DNA of 64,000 nt, from the NCBI GenBank assembly GCA_034104345.1, contig JAXEDY010000025.1, forward strand, positions 1-64,000. Direction: 5' to 3'. This document shows, in pieces, positions 8,905 to 17,340 of this stretch (position 1 is its first letter; each line of letters starts with the position of its first letter). Made by a program: the position numbers and the translations under genes. The notes under the pieces were generated by a model. The model had not been told where the DNA came from, made no database searches, and saw only the letters and a program-made list of their open reading frames with translations. Source of the DNA: HGM11416 sp034104345 (GTDB taxonomy: Bacteria > Bacillota > Clostridia > Christensenellales > Borkfalkiaceae).

Positions 8905-9914
8905 TTACTTTCGGCGAACTTATGTTAAGGCTCGCCCCCGAAAATTATTTAAGATTTGTTCAGAGCGAAAAATACGAAGCCACTTTCGGCGGAGCGGAAG
9001 CAAACGTTGCCGTTTCGCTTGCCAACTACGGGCTCGATTGCGCGTTCGTTTCTAAACTTCCCGCGCATGAAATAGGTCAGGCTGCGGTAAACAGTTTAAG
9101 AAAATTCGGCGTTGACACTTCTAAAATCGTTCGCGGCGGCGACAGAGTGGGTATTTATTATTGCGAAAAAGGCGCAAGTCAACGCCCCAGCAAAGTTATT
9201 TACGACAGGGCTTATTCGTCTATTGCAACGGCGAAAAAAACCGATTTCGACTGGGACAAGATTTTTGACGGAGCGACTTGGTTTCATTTTACGGGAATAA
9301 CGCCCGCTCTTTCGGACGATGCCTCTGAAATCTGCATAGATGCGTGCAAAAAAGCAAAAGAAAAAGGTATAACCGTTTCGTGCGACCTTAATTTCAGAAA
9401 AAAACTGTGGAGCAAGGAAAAAGCGGGCGAAGTTATGACCAAACTTTGCGGTTACGTTGATTATTGCATTGCCAACGAAGAAGACGCGAAAGACGTTTTC
9501 GGCATCGAAGCCGACAATACCGATATAAATACAGGCAAATTAAACCGCGAAGGTTACGTTTCGGTCGCTAAAAAACTTACCGATAAATTCGGTTTTAAAG
9601 GCGTTGCCATAACCTTGCGCGAAAGTTTGTCGGCAAACGACAATAATTGGTCTGGTATGCTTTATACGGGCGGCGAAGCGGTGTTTTCTAAAAAATATTC
9701 GATGCATATCGTAGACAGGGTAGGCGGCGGCGACAGTTTCGGCGCGGGGCTTATTTACGCATTATCGAACGGTTACGACGCGCAAAAAACCATCGAATTT
9801 GCGGTTGCCGCTTCGTGTTTGAAACATTCGATCGAAGGCGATTACAATATGGTTTCGCTTGCCGAAGTAAACGCTTTGGCGGGCGGCAACGCTTCGGGCA
9901 GAGTTCAAAGATAA
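8895..9914 (+). CDS. kdgK: 2-keto-3-deoxygluconate (KDG) kinase
   Basis: Phosphorylates KDG to KDPG with ATP, linking UxaA to the aldolase. It is a PfkB/ribokinase-fold protein of 339 residues. The N-terminal signature GGAEANVAVSLANYG (residues about 32-46) and the C-terminal signature RVGGGDSFGAG, with catalytic base D280, are present. The usual DTxGAGD is here DRVGGGDSF, a common variant in KDG kinases. Last gene of the operon, followed by a strong terminator. No transporter gene is in the operon, so uptake must be encoded elsewhere. Confidence 0.92.
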   Translation: MRVITFGELMLRLAPENYLRFVQSEKYEATFGGAEANVAVSLANYGLDCAFVSKLPAHEIGQAAVNSLRKFGVDTSKIVRGGDRVGIYYCEKGASQRPSKVIYDRAYSSIATAKKTDFDWDKIFDGATWFHFTGITPALSDDASEICIDACKKAKEKGITVSCDLNFRKKLWSKEKAGEVMTKLCGYVDYCIANEEDAKDVFGIEADNTDINTGKLNREGYVSVAKKLTDKFGFKGVAITLRESLSANDNNWSGMLYTGGEAVFSKKYSMHIVDRVGGGDSFGAGLIYALSNGYDAQKTIEFAVAASCLKHSIEGDYNMVSLAEVNALAGGNASGRVQR

Positions 9915-9967
9915 TTTTTGGGTTTAAAAAAAACAAAACGCGAATTTATAAATTATAACGCTTTAAT

Positions 9968-9999
9968 AACGCTTTTCTTGTTTAAGAAAGGCGTTTTTT
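9968..9999 (+). terminator. Terminator of the hexuronate operon
   Basis: A 12-bp stem (AACGCTTTTCTT pairing with AAGAAAGGCGTT), loop GTTT, then TTTT. Strong intrinsic terminator between kdgK and spoIIIAA. Confidence 0.9.
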
Positions 10000-10080
10000 C
10001 GTGCGCAAAATTTTGTTTTTCGGAAAAATAGTTTTTGGTATTATTTGGTTTTCGGTGAATATATTATAACAGGACAAGGT

Positions 10081-10950
10081 ATGACATACGACTTTTTGCC
10101 CCAGCCGCTTGAAAATTTCGTTTTAAACGGCGAAGTTTACGAGTTAAGGTTAAGGGCGGACAAACAGGCGCGCGCAAACGTAAAAGGCGTTTTTTGCGAT
10201 GTAAACGTGGGCGGCGCGCCTTATATAACGAGAGCCGCCGAGATAAAACGTATTGTTGAAGCGTGCGCCGAAAATTCGATTTATACGCAAAACGAAAACT
10301 TAAAACGCGGCTACGTTATAACAAAAAACGGCGTTCGCGTTGGCGTTGCGGGAGAATGCGTTTGCGACGGCGGCGGCGTTTTAACGATAAAAAATTTTTC
10401 GTCGGTTTGCGTAAGATTTGCGCGCGAAGTTAAAGGTTGTGCAGATAAAGCGTATGAATTAACGCAAAAAAGCGGCGACAGCGGGGTTTTGATTATTTCG
10501 CCGCCCGGCGTGGGTAAAACTACGCTTATACGCGACCTGGCAAGGCAGATTTCGCTGAAAAAACAAAAAAACGTGCTTATAATCGACGATAAAAACGAAA
10601 TATGCGCAAACGAATTCGACGTGGGGAATACTTCGGACGTGATAAAAAATTGCGATAAAAACTTCGGTTTTTATTCGGCGGTGAAAACGCTTTCGCCCGA
10701 TTTTATTATAGCGGACGAGTTGATTAGCGAAGCGGACGCGGACGGGGCGGCGTTTGCTGCGCTTTCGGGCGTTAAAACGATTTGTACGGTGCACGGCGAA
10801 AGTTATTCGAAAATCAGGCAAAAAAGTTACTTAAAATCGGTTTTTAACAGTAACGCGTTCGACTTTTTTATGACCTTGAAAAAAAGCGGCGCAAGATTTG
10901 AAATATGCGAATTGTTTAATGGTAGGGGCGAAAAGTTATGTATAAGTTAA
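10081..10950 (+). CDS. spoIIIAA: Stage III sporulation protein AA (SpoIIIA channel ATPase)
   Basis: Cytoplasmic mother-cell ATPase, related to secretion ATPases, that is thought to power the SpoIIIA-SpoIIQ channel across the outer forespore membrane. The 289-residue protein has a Walker A at 141-148 (PPGVGKTT, K146) and a Walker B-like strand NVLIIDDKNEI. The substrate-side motif IIADELISEAD is also visible. ATG 10081, with AGGACAAGG just upstream, is preferred over an in-frame GTG at 10045. First gene of the eight-gene spoIIIA operon; in relatives the operon is sigma-E dependent, but I could not assign a convincing sigma-E promoter. Confidence 0.93.
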   Translation: MTYDFLPQPLENFVLNGEVYELRLRADKQARANVKGVFCDVNVGGAPYITRAAEIKRIVEACAENSIYTQNENLKRGYVITKNGVRVGVAGECVCDGGGVLTIKNFSSVCVRFAREVKGCADKAYELTQKSGDSGVLIISPPGVGKTTLIRDLARQISLKKQKNVLIIDDKNEICANEFDVGNTSDVIKNCDKNFGFYSAVKTLSPDFIIADELISEADADGAAFAALSGVKTICTVHGESYSKIRQKSYLKSVFNSNAFDFFMTLKKSGARFEICELFNGRGEKLCIS

Positions 10951-11441
10951 TTGCCGCGGTTGCCGTTTTTGTTTTCTGCGTTTTTGCGGGCAGATATTTT
11001 TCGGATAAGAAAAGCAAAAAAGCGGCGTTTTATTTATCTCTTTGCAACTTTAACGGTAATTATATAAAAGAAATGAATTTTTCGCGCAGACCGCTTAAAG
11101 AACTGCTTTCAAAAAGTTATCCGTCGGCAAACTTTAACGATCTTCTTGCTTTGGTTAAACAAAGGGTTTTTAACGAAAGTTTATCCGATTTATGCGGCGC
11201 GCTTGCGGGTAGGTGGCAAAACGGACTTAATTTATCCGAAGGGGATATAACCGAAATCGAAGAATATTTTTCGATGCTCGGCAAAAGTGACGCTTTGTCG
11301 CAGTCGGAAGAATGTTACCGATATAAAAACTATTTTGAACACAGCCTTGCCGAAAGCGAAAAAAGCGATAAATCGATGGGTTCGCTTTATAATAAACTCG
11401 GAATAATCGTGGGGCTTATTGCCTTTGTTATCGTGATATGA
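10938..11441 (+). CDS. spoIIIAB: Stage III sporulation protein AB
   Basis: Membrane component of the SpoIIIA complex, distantly related to GspF-type secretion platform proteins. It has an N-terminal membrane helix (residues about 3-18), a helical cytoplasmic domain with family wording YLSLCNFNGNYIKEMNFSRR, and a C-terminal membrane helix (LGIIVGLIAFVIVI). Length is 167 residues. It overlaps spoIIIAA by 13 nt and the stop overlaps the spoIIIAC start, so translation is probably coupled. Confidence 0.92.
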   Translation: MYKLIAAVAVFVFCVFAGRYFSDKKSKKAAFYLSLCNFNGNYIKEMNFSRRPLKELLSKSYPSANFNDLLALVKQRVFNESLSDLCGALAGRWQNGLNLSEGDITEIEEYFSMLGKSDALSQSEECYRYKNYFEHSLAESEKSDKSMGSLYNKLGIIVGLIAFVIVI

Positions 11442-11635
11442 GCGTAGACGTAATTTTTAAAATAGCGGCGATAGGGCTGCTTATAACGGTTATCTGCCAG
11501 ATATTAAAGAAGTCGGACCGCGACGATATTGCGACTTTGGTTGCCGTTGCGGGGCTTATTATAGTGCTTACTATGGTGATCGGAATGGTTTCGGATTTGT
11601 TTGAAAACCTGAAAACCTTGTTTGATTTTTATTAA
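11438..11635 (+). CDS. spoIIIAC: Stage III sporulation protein AC
   Basis: Small integral membrane protein of 65 residues with two transmembrane helices (about 3-22 and 33-57), the usual size for SpoIIIAC. The motif LKKSDRDDIATLVAVAGLII lies between the helices. It acts in the mother-cell membrane as part of the forespore channel. The start overlaps the spoIIIAB stop (ATGA). Confidence 0.92.
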   Translation: MSVDVIFKIAAIGLLITVICQILKKSDRDDIATLVAVAGLIIVLTMVIGMVSDLFENLKTLFDFY

Positions 11636-11666
11636 ACATAAAAATCTTTAAAAATCGGCATAAAAT

Positions 11667-11703
11667 AACAAATTTTAAAAGTTATTATGTGTGGCGTAAT
11701 TTT
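11667..11703 (+). repeat. Dispersed 37-bp repeat, copy A
   Basis: Contains AAATTTTAAAAGTTATTATG followed by TGTGGCGTAATTTT. It is the most diverged of four copies (others at 22218-22254, 27630-27664 minus, 50879-50915). It lies between spoIIIAC and spoIIIAD, inside the operon. Confidence 0.6.
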
Positions 11704-11730
11704 AAATTGCGTTATTTTTGGCTTTTTTAT

Positions 11731-12126
11731 ATGGGTGAAATTTATAAAATTATCGCTATTGCCGTAGTAGTGGCGGTTTTGTGTTATTATTTAAAAAGCG
11801 TGGGCTCGGAACTGTTTGTTCCGGCTCTCGTTGCCGGCGGCGCCGTTCTGCTTTTTTATACGGGCGCTTATCTGTCGGCGGCGCTCGGAATTTTTTCGTC
11901 GCTTGCCGAAGTTGTTAAAATAGATTCGGAACTTATCGCCTGCGTTTTAAAAATAACCGTAGTTTGTTATCTTATAGAATTCGCCTGTTCGCTGATAGAA
12001 GATTTCGGAATTAAAAGTTTGGCTGACAAATTGCTGTTTGCGGGTAAAATAATCGTACTTTGTTTAAGTGCGCCGATAATAAAAGGAATGGTAGAAACTT
12101 TAGTTTCGTTTTTAGAACTAATATGA
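11731..12126 (+). CDS. spoIIIAD: Stage III sporulation protein AD
   Basis: Integral membrane protein with about four transmembrane helices, paralogous in part to SpoIIIAC. ATG 11731 (MGEIYKIIAIAV) gives 131 residues and the family N-terminus. An upstream GTG at 11689 would read through a copy of a dispersed intergenic repeat and is less likely. No clear ribosome-binding site is visible. The motif LIEFACSLIEDFGIKSLADKL and the C-terminal helix match the family. The stop overlaps the spoIIIAE ATG. Confidence 0.88.
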   Translation: MGEIYKIIAIAVVVAVLCYYLKSVGSELFVPALVAGGAVLLFYTGAYLSAALGIFSSLAEVVKIDSELIACVLKITVVCYLIEFACSLIEDFGIKSLADKLLFAGKIIVLCLSAPIIKGMVETLVSFLELI

Positions 12127-13448
12127 AATTTTTTAAAGTGTATCATTTAAAATTAAAACGCGCGGCGCTTTTTTTGTTTTTAGCGCTGTTGCCGGCGTTC
12201 GTTTTTTCGTTCGCCTTTAACGGCTTTTCGAAAATCGGTTTTGAAAATTATAATAACTTTAATAAAAAGTGTTACGCCGACGAAATAACGGATGCGTTGC
12301 CATCGGATGAAAGCGGCGAAACAGACGAATCATACAAAGCAGAAGAACCCGAAACCGCTTCTGACGGAGAGTTTGCCGAAGAAATGCGCCGCGCCATAGA
12401 AGAATTTTGCGATCAACTCGATTTAAGCGCGCTTGACGAATTTTATAAAAATTACGGCGGCGCCTTTTCAAGCGGAGATTTAAAGCAAACTCTTTTAAAA
12501 ATAGCAAGCGGTGAAGCGGCTTTTGAATATTCCGACGCGTTTTCGCTTATTTTCGCGTTGTCGGGAACGAGTTTAAAGGCTCTTATTCCTATAATAATAA
12601 CGGTTTTCTGCATAGCGGTTTTTTACGGAATAATTTCGTCGGTTTCGAATTCACCGCGCACGGGGAGCGCAATGTTTAACGTTTGCTATGCGGCGGGCGT
12701 CGGAGTGATTTTTTGCGAAATGCTTGCGGTAACTGCGCAAACCATAGGTTCGATAAAAAATTTATGCACTCAGGCAGACGCTGTTTTTCCGCTTCTTATC
12801 ACGCTTTTATCTTTAAGCGGCGGCAATGCGGCGGTTGGTTTTTTTAAGCCGGTTTGCGTTTTCGTCGCGGGGGCGGGAATGGGGCTTGCTTTAAACGTTT
12901 TAACCCCCGTTGCCGTTTCGGTCGCCGCGGTTTCGGGGATAAGTTCGTTTTCGGATAAGTTTTCGCTTAAAAAATTTTCGGGATTTTTACAATCTGCTTT
13001 TAAGTGGATTTTAGGCGCTGTTTTAACCGTTTTTTCTTTTTTTACGGCTGTGGGCGGAATGTCTGCTGCGGGTTACGACGGCGCTATGATGCGGATTTTT
13101 AAATATACGATAGCGGGCGGAATTCCGTTTGTGGGCGGTTTTGCAAAAGACAGCGTAGACGTGGTTTTGACGGGCGCGACTTTAATAAAAAATTCGATCG
13201 GCGGGGTGGTTACGGTTTGCATGTTCTTTTCGATGCTGTCGTCGGTAATAAAAATCGCTTGCTTTTCGCTTTGTTTAAAACTTACAGCCGCTTTTTGCGA
13301 ACCCGTTTCCGACGGGCGGTTCGGCGAAGCGATTTCGGCTTTTTCTAAAAGTCTGTCTATGCTCGCCGCGGTCGTCGTTTACGTTTTTATAATATATTTT
13401 GTTGCAATGGCGGTTCTGATCGGGGCTCAAAGCGCGGTTTTTGCCTGA
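12123..13448 (+). CDS. spoIIIAE: Stage III sporulation protein AE
   Basis: Polytopic membrane protein, 441 residues, with an N-terminal signal/membrane helix (residues about 10-30) and an acidic exported segment (residues about 55-100). About seven or eight transmembrane helices follow. Family blocks include SLSGGNAAVGFFKPV, GILxAVLTVFSFF-like text around residues 300-315, and GGIPFVGGFAKDSVD. It is part of the SpoIIIA channel. The start is ATG 12123, overlapping the spoIIIAD stop; a longer frame from 12060 lies entirely within spoIIIAD. Confidence 0.92.
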   Translation: MKFFKVYHLKLKRAALFLFLALLPAFVFSFAFNGFSKIGFENYNNFNKKCYADEITDALPSDESGETDESYKAEEPETASDGEFAEEMRRAIEEFCDQLDLSALDEFYKNYGGAFSSGDLKQTLLKIASGEAAFEYSDAFSLIFALSGTSLKALIPIIITVFCIAVFYGIISSVSNSPRTGSAMFNVCYAAGVGVIFCEMLAVTAQTIGSIKNLCTQADAVFPLLITLLSLSGGNAAVGFFKPVCVFVAGAGMGLALNVLTPVAVSVAAVSGISSFSDKFSLKKFSGFLQSAFKWILGAVLTVFSFFTAVGGMSAAGYDGAMMRIFKYTIAGGIPFVGGFAKDSVDVVLTGATLIKNSIGGVVTVCMFFSMLSSVIKIACFSLCLKLTAAFCEPVSDGRFGEAISAFSKSLSMLAAVVVYVFIIYFVAMAVLIGAQSAVFA

Positions 13449-13519
13449 AGAGAGCAAAAAATTATAAAATTTGCAAAAAACGCGGTAAAATTACAACAAA
13501 ATTAAGGCAGGTGTAAAAA

Positions 13520-14050
13520 ATGCTTAAAACTTTTGTGATTGCGATTGCGGGATTATCGGTCGTTTATGCTGTTGCGGGAACAATTATGCCGGGCGGTAAA
13601 ACAAAAAAAATATTGTCGTTTTGTCTGTCTTGCGCAATGGTTCTTGCCGTGAGCGGAACTGTAAACCGGGCGGTTTCGTCTATTAAAAACGTCGCCTACG
13701 TCGGCGCGGCAAAAACGGGCGCAGAAGAAAGCGGCGACGGTGATTCGGATTTCGGCGTCGGAAAATTCGGCGAATTTTCGTGCGATAACGAACGGTTAAG
13801 AATTTACGTTGCGAACGCGTATATTTTACGCGCGAAAAACGCTTTGAAAAAACAAGGAATTTCGCTTAAAAACGCCGCCGTTTCGTTCGGAGAAAACAAC
13901 GATAAAGTAATGCCCGAAAAATTTATAATCAATTCGCAGGATTTGGTTATTATCGGCGAAAACGAGCATATAAATATACCGTTAAAATGCAAAGAACTTT
14001 TAGAAAAACTTTTTTACGGCGAAAACGTAAAGGTGATAATCGATGAGTGA
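13520..14050 (+). CDS. spoIIIAF: Stage III sporulation protein AF
   Basis: 176-residue protein with two N-terminal membrane helices (about 4-22 and 30-52) and a soluble C-terminal domain with a ring-building-motif-like alpha/beta pattern (residues about 85-170). An AGGCAGG-type site precedes the ATG. The gap from spoIIIAE is 71 nt and featureless. It overlaps spoIIIAG by 8 nt. Confidence 0.9.
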   Translation: MLKTFVIAIAGLSVVYAVAGTIMPGGKTKKILSFCLSCAMVLAVSGTVNRAVSSIKNVAYVGAAKTGAEESGDGDSDFGVGKFGEFSCDNERLRIYVANAYILRAKNALKKQGISLKNAAVSFGENNDKVMPEKFIINSQDLVIIGENEHINIPLKCKELLEKLFYGENVKVIIDE

Positions 14051-14579
14051 AGTCGGAGAAAAAAGCAAAAACAGTAAAGCAAAATATTTAAAAATTATCG
14101 GCGGTAAAAACGGCGTTTCGGGCATAAAAGACTTTTTTAAAAAAATTAAGCCCGAATACGTTTTAATCGTAGCCGCGGCGGTTGCCGTAATCGCTATTTT
14201 CGCTTCCGGGTTTTTGGGCTTGTCGGCAAATAAAACCGAAGAATCGTCGTCGGCGGAAGCGTATGTAGAAATGCTAGAAAACAAGTTATCGTCGGAACTT
14301 TCTAAAATCGAAGGTGCGGGAAAGGTAAGCGTTATAATTTCGGTTAAGCGCGGAATGAAAAACGAACTTGCGGCAAGCGCGAACGCAGAAAGCGGCGAAC
14401 AGCCCATTATCGTAAACGGAAAGCCCATAATACTCGGCGAAATTTATCCGGAAATATGCGGGGTGGTAATCGTTGCGCAGGGCGGAAACAAACTTAAAGT
14501 AAAAATGGCGATTTTAAACGCCGCAAAAGTATTTTTAGACGTCGACGCGAATAAAATAGAAATACTTACGATGAAATAG
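14043..14579 (+). CDS. spoIIIAG: Stage III sporulation protein AG
   Basis: Single-pass protein (helix about residues 40-58) whose exported domain forms, in the family, a large oligomeric ring between mother cell and forespore. The domain begins after SSSAEAYVEMLENKLSSELSK and carries IEGAGKVSVIISVKRG and ICGVVIVAQGG, typical of the ring-building motif. Length is 178 residues. Confidence 0.92.
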   Translation: MSEVGEKSKNSKAKYLKIIGGKNGVSGIKDFFKKIKPEYVLIVAAAVAVIAIFASGFLGLSANKTEESSSAEAYVEMLENKLSSELSKIEGAGKVSVIISVKRGMKNELAASANAESGEQPIIVNGKPIILGEIYPEICGVVIVAQGGNKLKVKMAILNAAKVFLDVDANKIEILTMK

Positions 14580-14668
14580 GCTAAAACGCTTGTGCTAAAA
14601 AAATTAAAGAAGAAAAAACGGTTTTGCGCCGTGAAAATAAAACATTTTTAATTTAAAGGAGTAAAAAA

Positions 14669-15139
14669 ATGTCAAAGAAAAAAAAGATCGTTATTCTGTC
14701 TTGTATGGTGTTATTGCTCGCGGCGACCGCGGTGTGCAATTTTTTGCTCACCAACAATTCGAATAATCAAACCACCGTTCCCACCGCCACTTATTTTACC
14801 GAGTATCGAAGCGAACATGCGGCAAGCATAAACGAACAAATTTTGCAACTCGATAACATAATAAGTCAGGCAGACGCCAAATCCGAAGCAAAAGAAACCG
14901 CTTTGAAAACAAAAATAAAACTTACCGAAATCATCGAACGCGAATTGCTGTTAGAAAACCTTATAAAAGCAAAAGGCTATAAAAACGTAGCCGTTATGAT
15001 AGGGCTCGATTCTGAAAATATCACCGTAGTAGTTGACGACGCCGACTTTAACACCGACGACGCTGTAGCGATTTATACCGTAGTTTTAGAAGAAGTAAAC
15101 GCTTCGCCCGAAAACGTTCGTATAATTCCTATTTCGTAA
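14669..15139 (+). CDS. spoIIIAH: Stage III sporulation protein AH
   Basis: Bitopic protein of 156 residues with one N-terminal helix (about 5-26). Its exported C-terminal domain (about 60-155) pairs with SpoIIQ in model sporulators. An AAAGGAG site precedes the start. No spoIIQ is in the window, which is usual. The C-terminal ring-building-motif segment has MIGLDSENITVVVDDADFN. A terminator follows, ending the operon. Confidence 0.9.
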   Translation: MSKKKKIVILSCMVLLLAATAVCNFLLTNNSNNQTTVPTATYFTEYRSEHAASINEQILQLDNIISQADAKSEAKETALKTKIKLTEIIERELLLENLIKAKGYKNVAVMIGLDSENITVVVDDADFNTDDAVAIYTVVLEEVNASPENVRIIPIS

Positions 15140-15208
15140 ATCTGAAAAAAGTAAAGCAAATACGCGTGTGAGCGAAAGTAAATAAAAATTTAAATAATTA
15201 AACGTTGG

Positions 15209-15248
15209 CGCCGAAAATCGTAAAAAAGGTTTTCGGCGTAATTTTTTT
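15209..15248 (+). terminator. Terminator of the spoIIIA operon
   Basis: CGCCGAAAA (15209-15217) pairs with TTTTCGGCG (15230-15238), followed by TAATTTTTTT. Confidence 0.88.
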
Positions 15249-15280
15249 GCGAAAAAAAGATAAATAATCTTAAAAAACGC

Positions 15281-15309
15281 TATTCAAATTTTGTAAAATG
15301 TGTTATAAT
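15281..15309 (+). promoter_or_regulatory. Probable promoter of the first asp23 gene
   Basis: Extended -10 (TGT then TATAAT at 15304-15309) with a weak TATTCA at -35 (15281-15286), spacer 17. A perfect 14-bp palindrome, TGCATAAGTATGCA, lies at 15323-15336, and a hairpin closed by CGCCCG/CGGGCG lies at 15342-15381 in the leader. Confidence 0.5.
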
Positions 15310-15419
15310 AAAAAGCGATAAATGCATAAGTATGCAAAAGTCGCCCGCTTAAAAGAGGATAGCGTTTATCTTTATCGGGCGGAAACGGCTTTGCGTTAAA
15401 AATATCGGCGGTGAGTTTT

Positions 15420-15764
15420 ATGAAAAATATGCGTAAAGACGTGCCTTCGGGCAAGGTGGTTTATAACAACAGCATCATACGCGGAATCGTGTCGCTTGCG
15501 ATTACCGAGGTCGACGGAGTTATTGCCGGGAACGGCGAAAAAAACAAGAAAAACAATAACGACATTTTAATTTCGTTCGATAACGACAACGTTTGCGTCG
15601 ACGTAACCGTGTCGGTTTTATACGGCTATAACATTCCCGACGTTGCATATAATATTCAGCAGAGCATTAAACACAACGTCGAAGCGATGACCGAGTATAA
15701 AATTTCGAGCGTAGACGTGCACGTCGTAAACGTAAACTTCGACGAAAACGACAAAAACGATTGA
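15420..15764 (+). CDS. Asp23/Gls24 family protein (first copy)
   Basis: Small cytoplasmic Asp23/Gls24 (DUF322) protein of 114 residues, a family linked to envelope homeostasis in Firmicutes. The family pattern is visible as NNSIIRGIVSLAITEVDGV, then a basic, Asn-rich insertion, then VCVDVTVSVLYGYNIPDVAY and IQQSIKHNVEAMTEYKISSVDVHV. ATG 15420 is chosen over a GTG at 15411 because GGCGGTGAG sits just before it. It is a single-gene unit between its own promoter and a terminator. A second copy lies at 45323-45670. Confidence 0.88.
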   Translation: MKNMRKDVPSGKVVYNNSIIRGIVSLAITEVDGVIAGNGEKNKKNNNDILISFDNDNVCVDVTVSVLYGYNIPDVAYNIQQSIKHNVEAMTEYKISSVDVHVVNVNFDENDKND

Positions 15765-15796
15765 TTTACGCAATTTAGTTTAGATTTTTTAATAAA

Positions 15797-15832
15797 AGCC
15801 GCAATTTTTTCGTTGCGGCTAAAAACATTTTT
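15797..15832 (+). terminator. Terminator after the first asp23
   Basis: AGCCGCAA (15797-15804) pairs with TTGCGGCT (15813-15820), followed by a T-rich tract interrupted by AAAAACA. Strength is moderate; read-through into nusB is possible. Confidence 0.65.
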
Positions 15833-15847
15833 ATTTGGATTTGATTT

Positions 15848-16441
15848 ATGAGAAGAAACGCAAGAGAAGCGGTTTTTACTTTGCTATACCGCGATTTATT
15901 TTTGAGCGAAAAAGACGAGGGTTTTGTTAAAAAAATATACGCCGAAAATTCGCTTACGCCCGAAGACGAAAAGTTCGCCGACGAGTTGTATGCGACCGTA
16001 AAAAACAACGAAGACGAAATCGCTTCGGTTATTTCGTCATTTTCGAGCGGGTTTAATTTTTCGCGCTTGTTTCCTACCGATAAGTGCGCGCTTAAAATAG
16101 GCGTTGCCGAACTCAGATATTTCGACGACGTTCCCGAAATAGTCGCCATCGACGAAGCGGTTTTTCTTTCGCGCAAATTTTCGGCTGAAAAAAGTCCGTC
16201 GTTCGTAAACGGAATTTTGGCGGCGTATAAAAAATCGCTTGATGAAAGCGGGGCGGTTCGCGGCGGAAAAAGCAGCGTTTTAAATACCGATAATTTAAAA
16301 AACGACGGCTCTGCCGGAAAAAATTGCGAAGATTGCGCTGATAAACAAAGCGAAAAATGCGAAAGTTGCAGCGTTAAAAACGAGGCCGACGTTGTTGGCG
16401 GCGCTACCGTCGGCGTTTTAAGCGAAGGAGAAAACAAGTGA
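15848..16441 (+). CDS. nusB: Transcription antitermination factor NusB with a Cys-rich C-terminal tail
   Basis: RNA-binding factor that with NusE assembles the antitermination complex on rRNA operons. Residues 1-135 are a normal all-helical NusB: RRNAREAVFTLLYRDLF, then KIGVAELRYFDDVPEIVAIDEAVFLSRKF and FVNGILAAYKK. Residues about 140-197 are an extra hydrophilic tail with four cysteines as two CxxC pairs (NCEDC and KCESC), rich in Gly, Asp, Lys and Ser. Most NusB proteins end near residue 140, so the tail is unusual. The stop overlaps the folD start (GTGA). Confidence 0.9.
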   Translation: MRRNAREAVFTLLYRDLFLSEKDEGFVKKIYAENSLTPEDEKFADELYATVKNNEDEIASVISSFSSGFNFSRLFPTDKCALKIGVAELRYFDDVPEIVAIDEAVFLSRKFSAEKSPSFVNGILAAYKKSLDESGAVRGGKSSVLNTDNLKNDGSAGKNCEDCADKQSEKCESCSVKNEADVVGGATVGVLSEGENK

Positions 16442-17310
16442 GCGTTTTAATCGACGGTAAACTGACCGCGCAAAAAATAAAAGATAAGTTGAAAATTTCG
16501 GCTGAAAATTTAATGAAAAACCACGGCGTAAAATGTAAACTTGCGCTTGTTCTGGTAGGCGAAGATCCGGCGTCGCTCGTTTACGTTTCGAATAAAGAAA
16601 AGGCGTGCGCGTATATAGGTATCGAATCCGAAATTATCAGATTTCCGGCAGAAACAACTCAAAACGAAATTATAAAAACAATAGACGATTTGGCTGCCGA
16701 TAAAAGCGTGAACGGAATTCTGGTTCAGTTGCCGCTTCCAAAAAGCTTTGACGAGCGCGAAATTTTGTCGCACGTTCCCGTTGAAAAAGACGTCGACGGG
16801 CTTACTTACGCTTCCGAAGGCAAACTTTTACTCGGCGAACCTTGTTCGGTATCCTGCACTCCGAAAGGTGTTATGGCGCTTTTAAACGAATACGGAGTAG
16901 ATTGCGACGGCAAAAACGCGGTTGTTATCGGGCGCAGCAATATGGTCGGAAAGCCCATGGCTGTTTTGCTTTTAGCCGCTAACTGCACGGTTACGATTTG
17001 CCACTCGCACACTAAAAACCTTGCCGAAATAACGAAAAACGCCGATATTTTAGTCGTTGCTATGGGTAAACCGCGTTTTATTAAAGGCAATATGATAAAA
17101 AAAGGCGCCGCCGTTATCGACGTAGGTATTAACCGCGTCGACGGAAAACTCGTCGGCGACGTCGATTTTGAAAGCGCAAGCGGAGTTGCGGGGTATATTA
17201 CGCCTGTCCCCGGGGGAGTAGGCCCGATGACCGTTACCATGCTTATGCAAAACACAATTGAAGCCGCCGCCAAACAAAACGACGTCGGTTTGGGTTTGTT
17301 GGGCTTTTAA
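16438..17310 (+). CDS. folD: Bifunctional methylenetetrahydrofolate dehydrogenase/cyclohydrolase
   Basis: Interconverts 5,10-methylene-, methenyl- and 10-formyl-tetrahydrofolate for one-carbon metabolism. The 290-residue protein has the catalytic Y49-x3-K53 (YVSNK), QLPLPKS, the nucleotide-binding GRSNMVGKPMAVLLL, and the C-terminal PVPGGVGPMTVTML. It begins with GTG, with GAAGGAG upstream and its start overlapping the nusB stop. Next is ispA; the exonuclease VII genes often found here are missing. Confidence 0.95.
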   Translation: MSVLIDGKLTAQKIKDKLKISAENLMKNHGVKCKLALVLVGEDPASLVYVSNKEKACAYIGIESEIIRFPAETTQNEIIKTIDDLAADKSVNGILVQLPLPKSFDEREILSHVPVEKDVDGLTYASEGKLLLGEPCSVSCTPKGVMALLNEYGVDCDGKNAVVIGRSNMVGKPMAVLLLAANCTVTICHSHTKNLAEITKNADILVVAMGKPRFIKGNMIKKGAAVIDVGINRVDGKLVGDVDFESASGVAGYITPVPGGVGPMTVTMLMQNTIEAAAKQNDVGLGLLGF

Positions 17311-17340
17311 AATTAAAAAATTTGATTTAATCGGTTTATT

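Noticed and set aside
10045..10080. Possible sigma-E promoter and GTG start ahead of spoIIIAA
   Set aside because: The A/T-rich stretch GAATATATTATAAC does not give a convincing -35/-10 pair for sigma-E, and the GTG lacks a ribosome-binding site, so neither was annotated.
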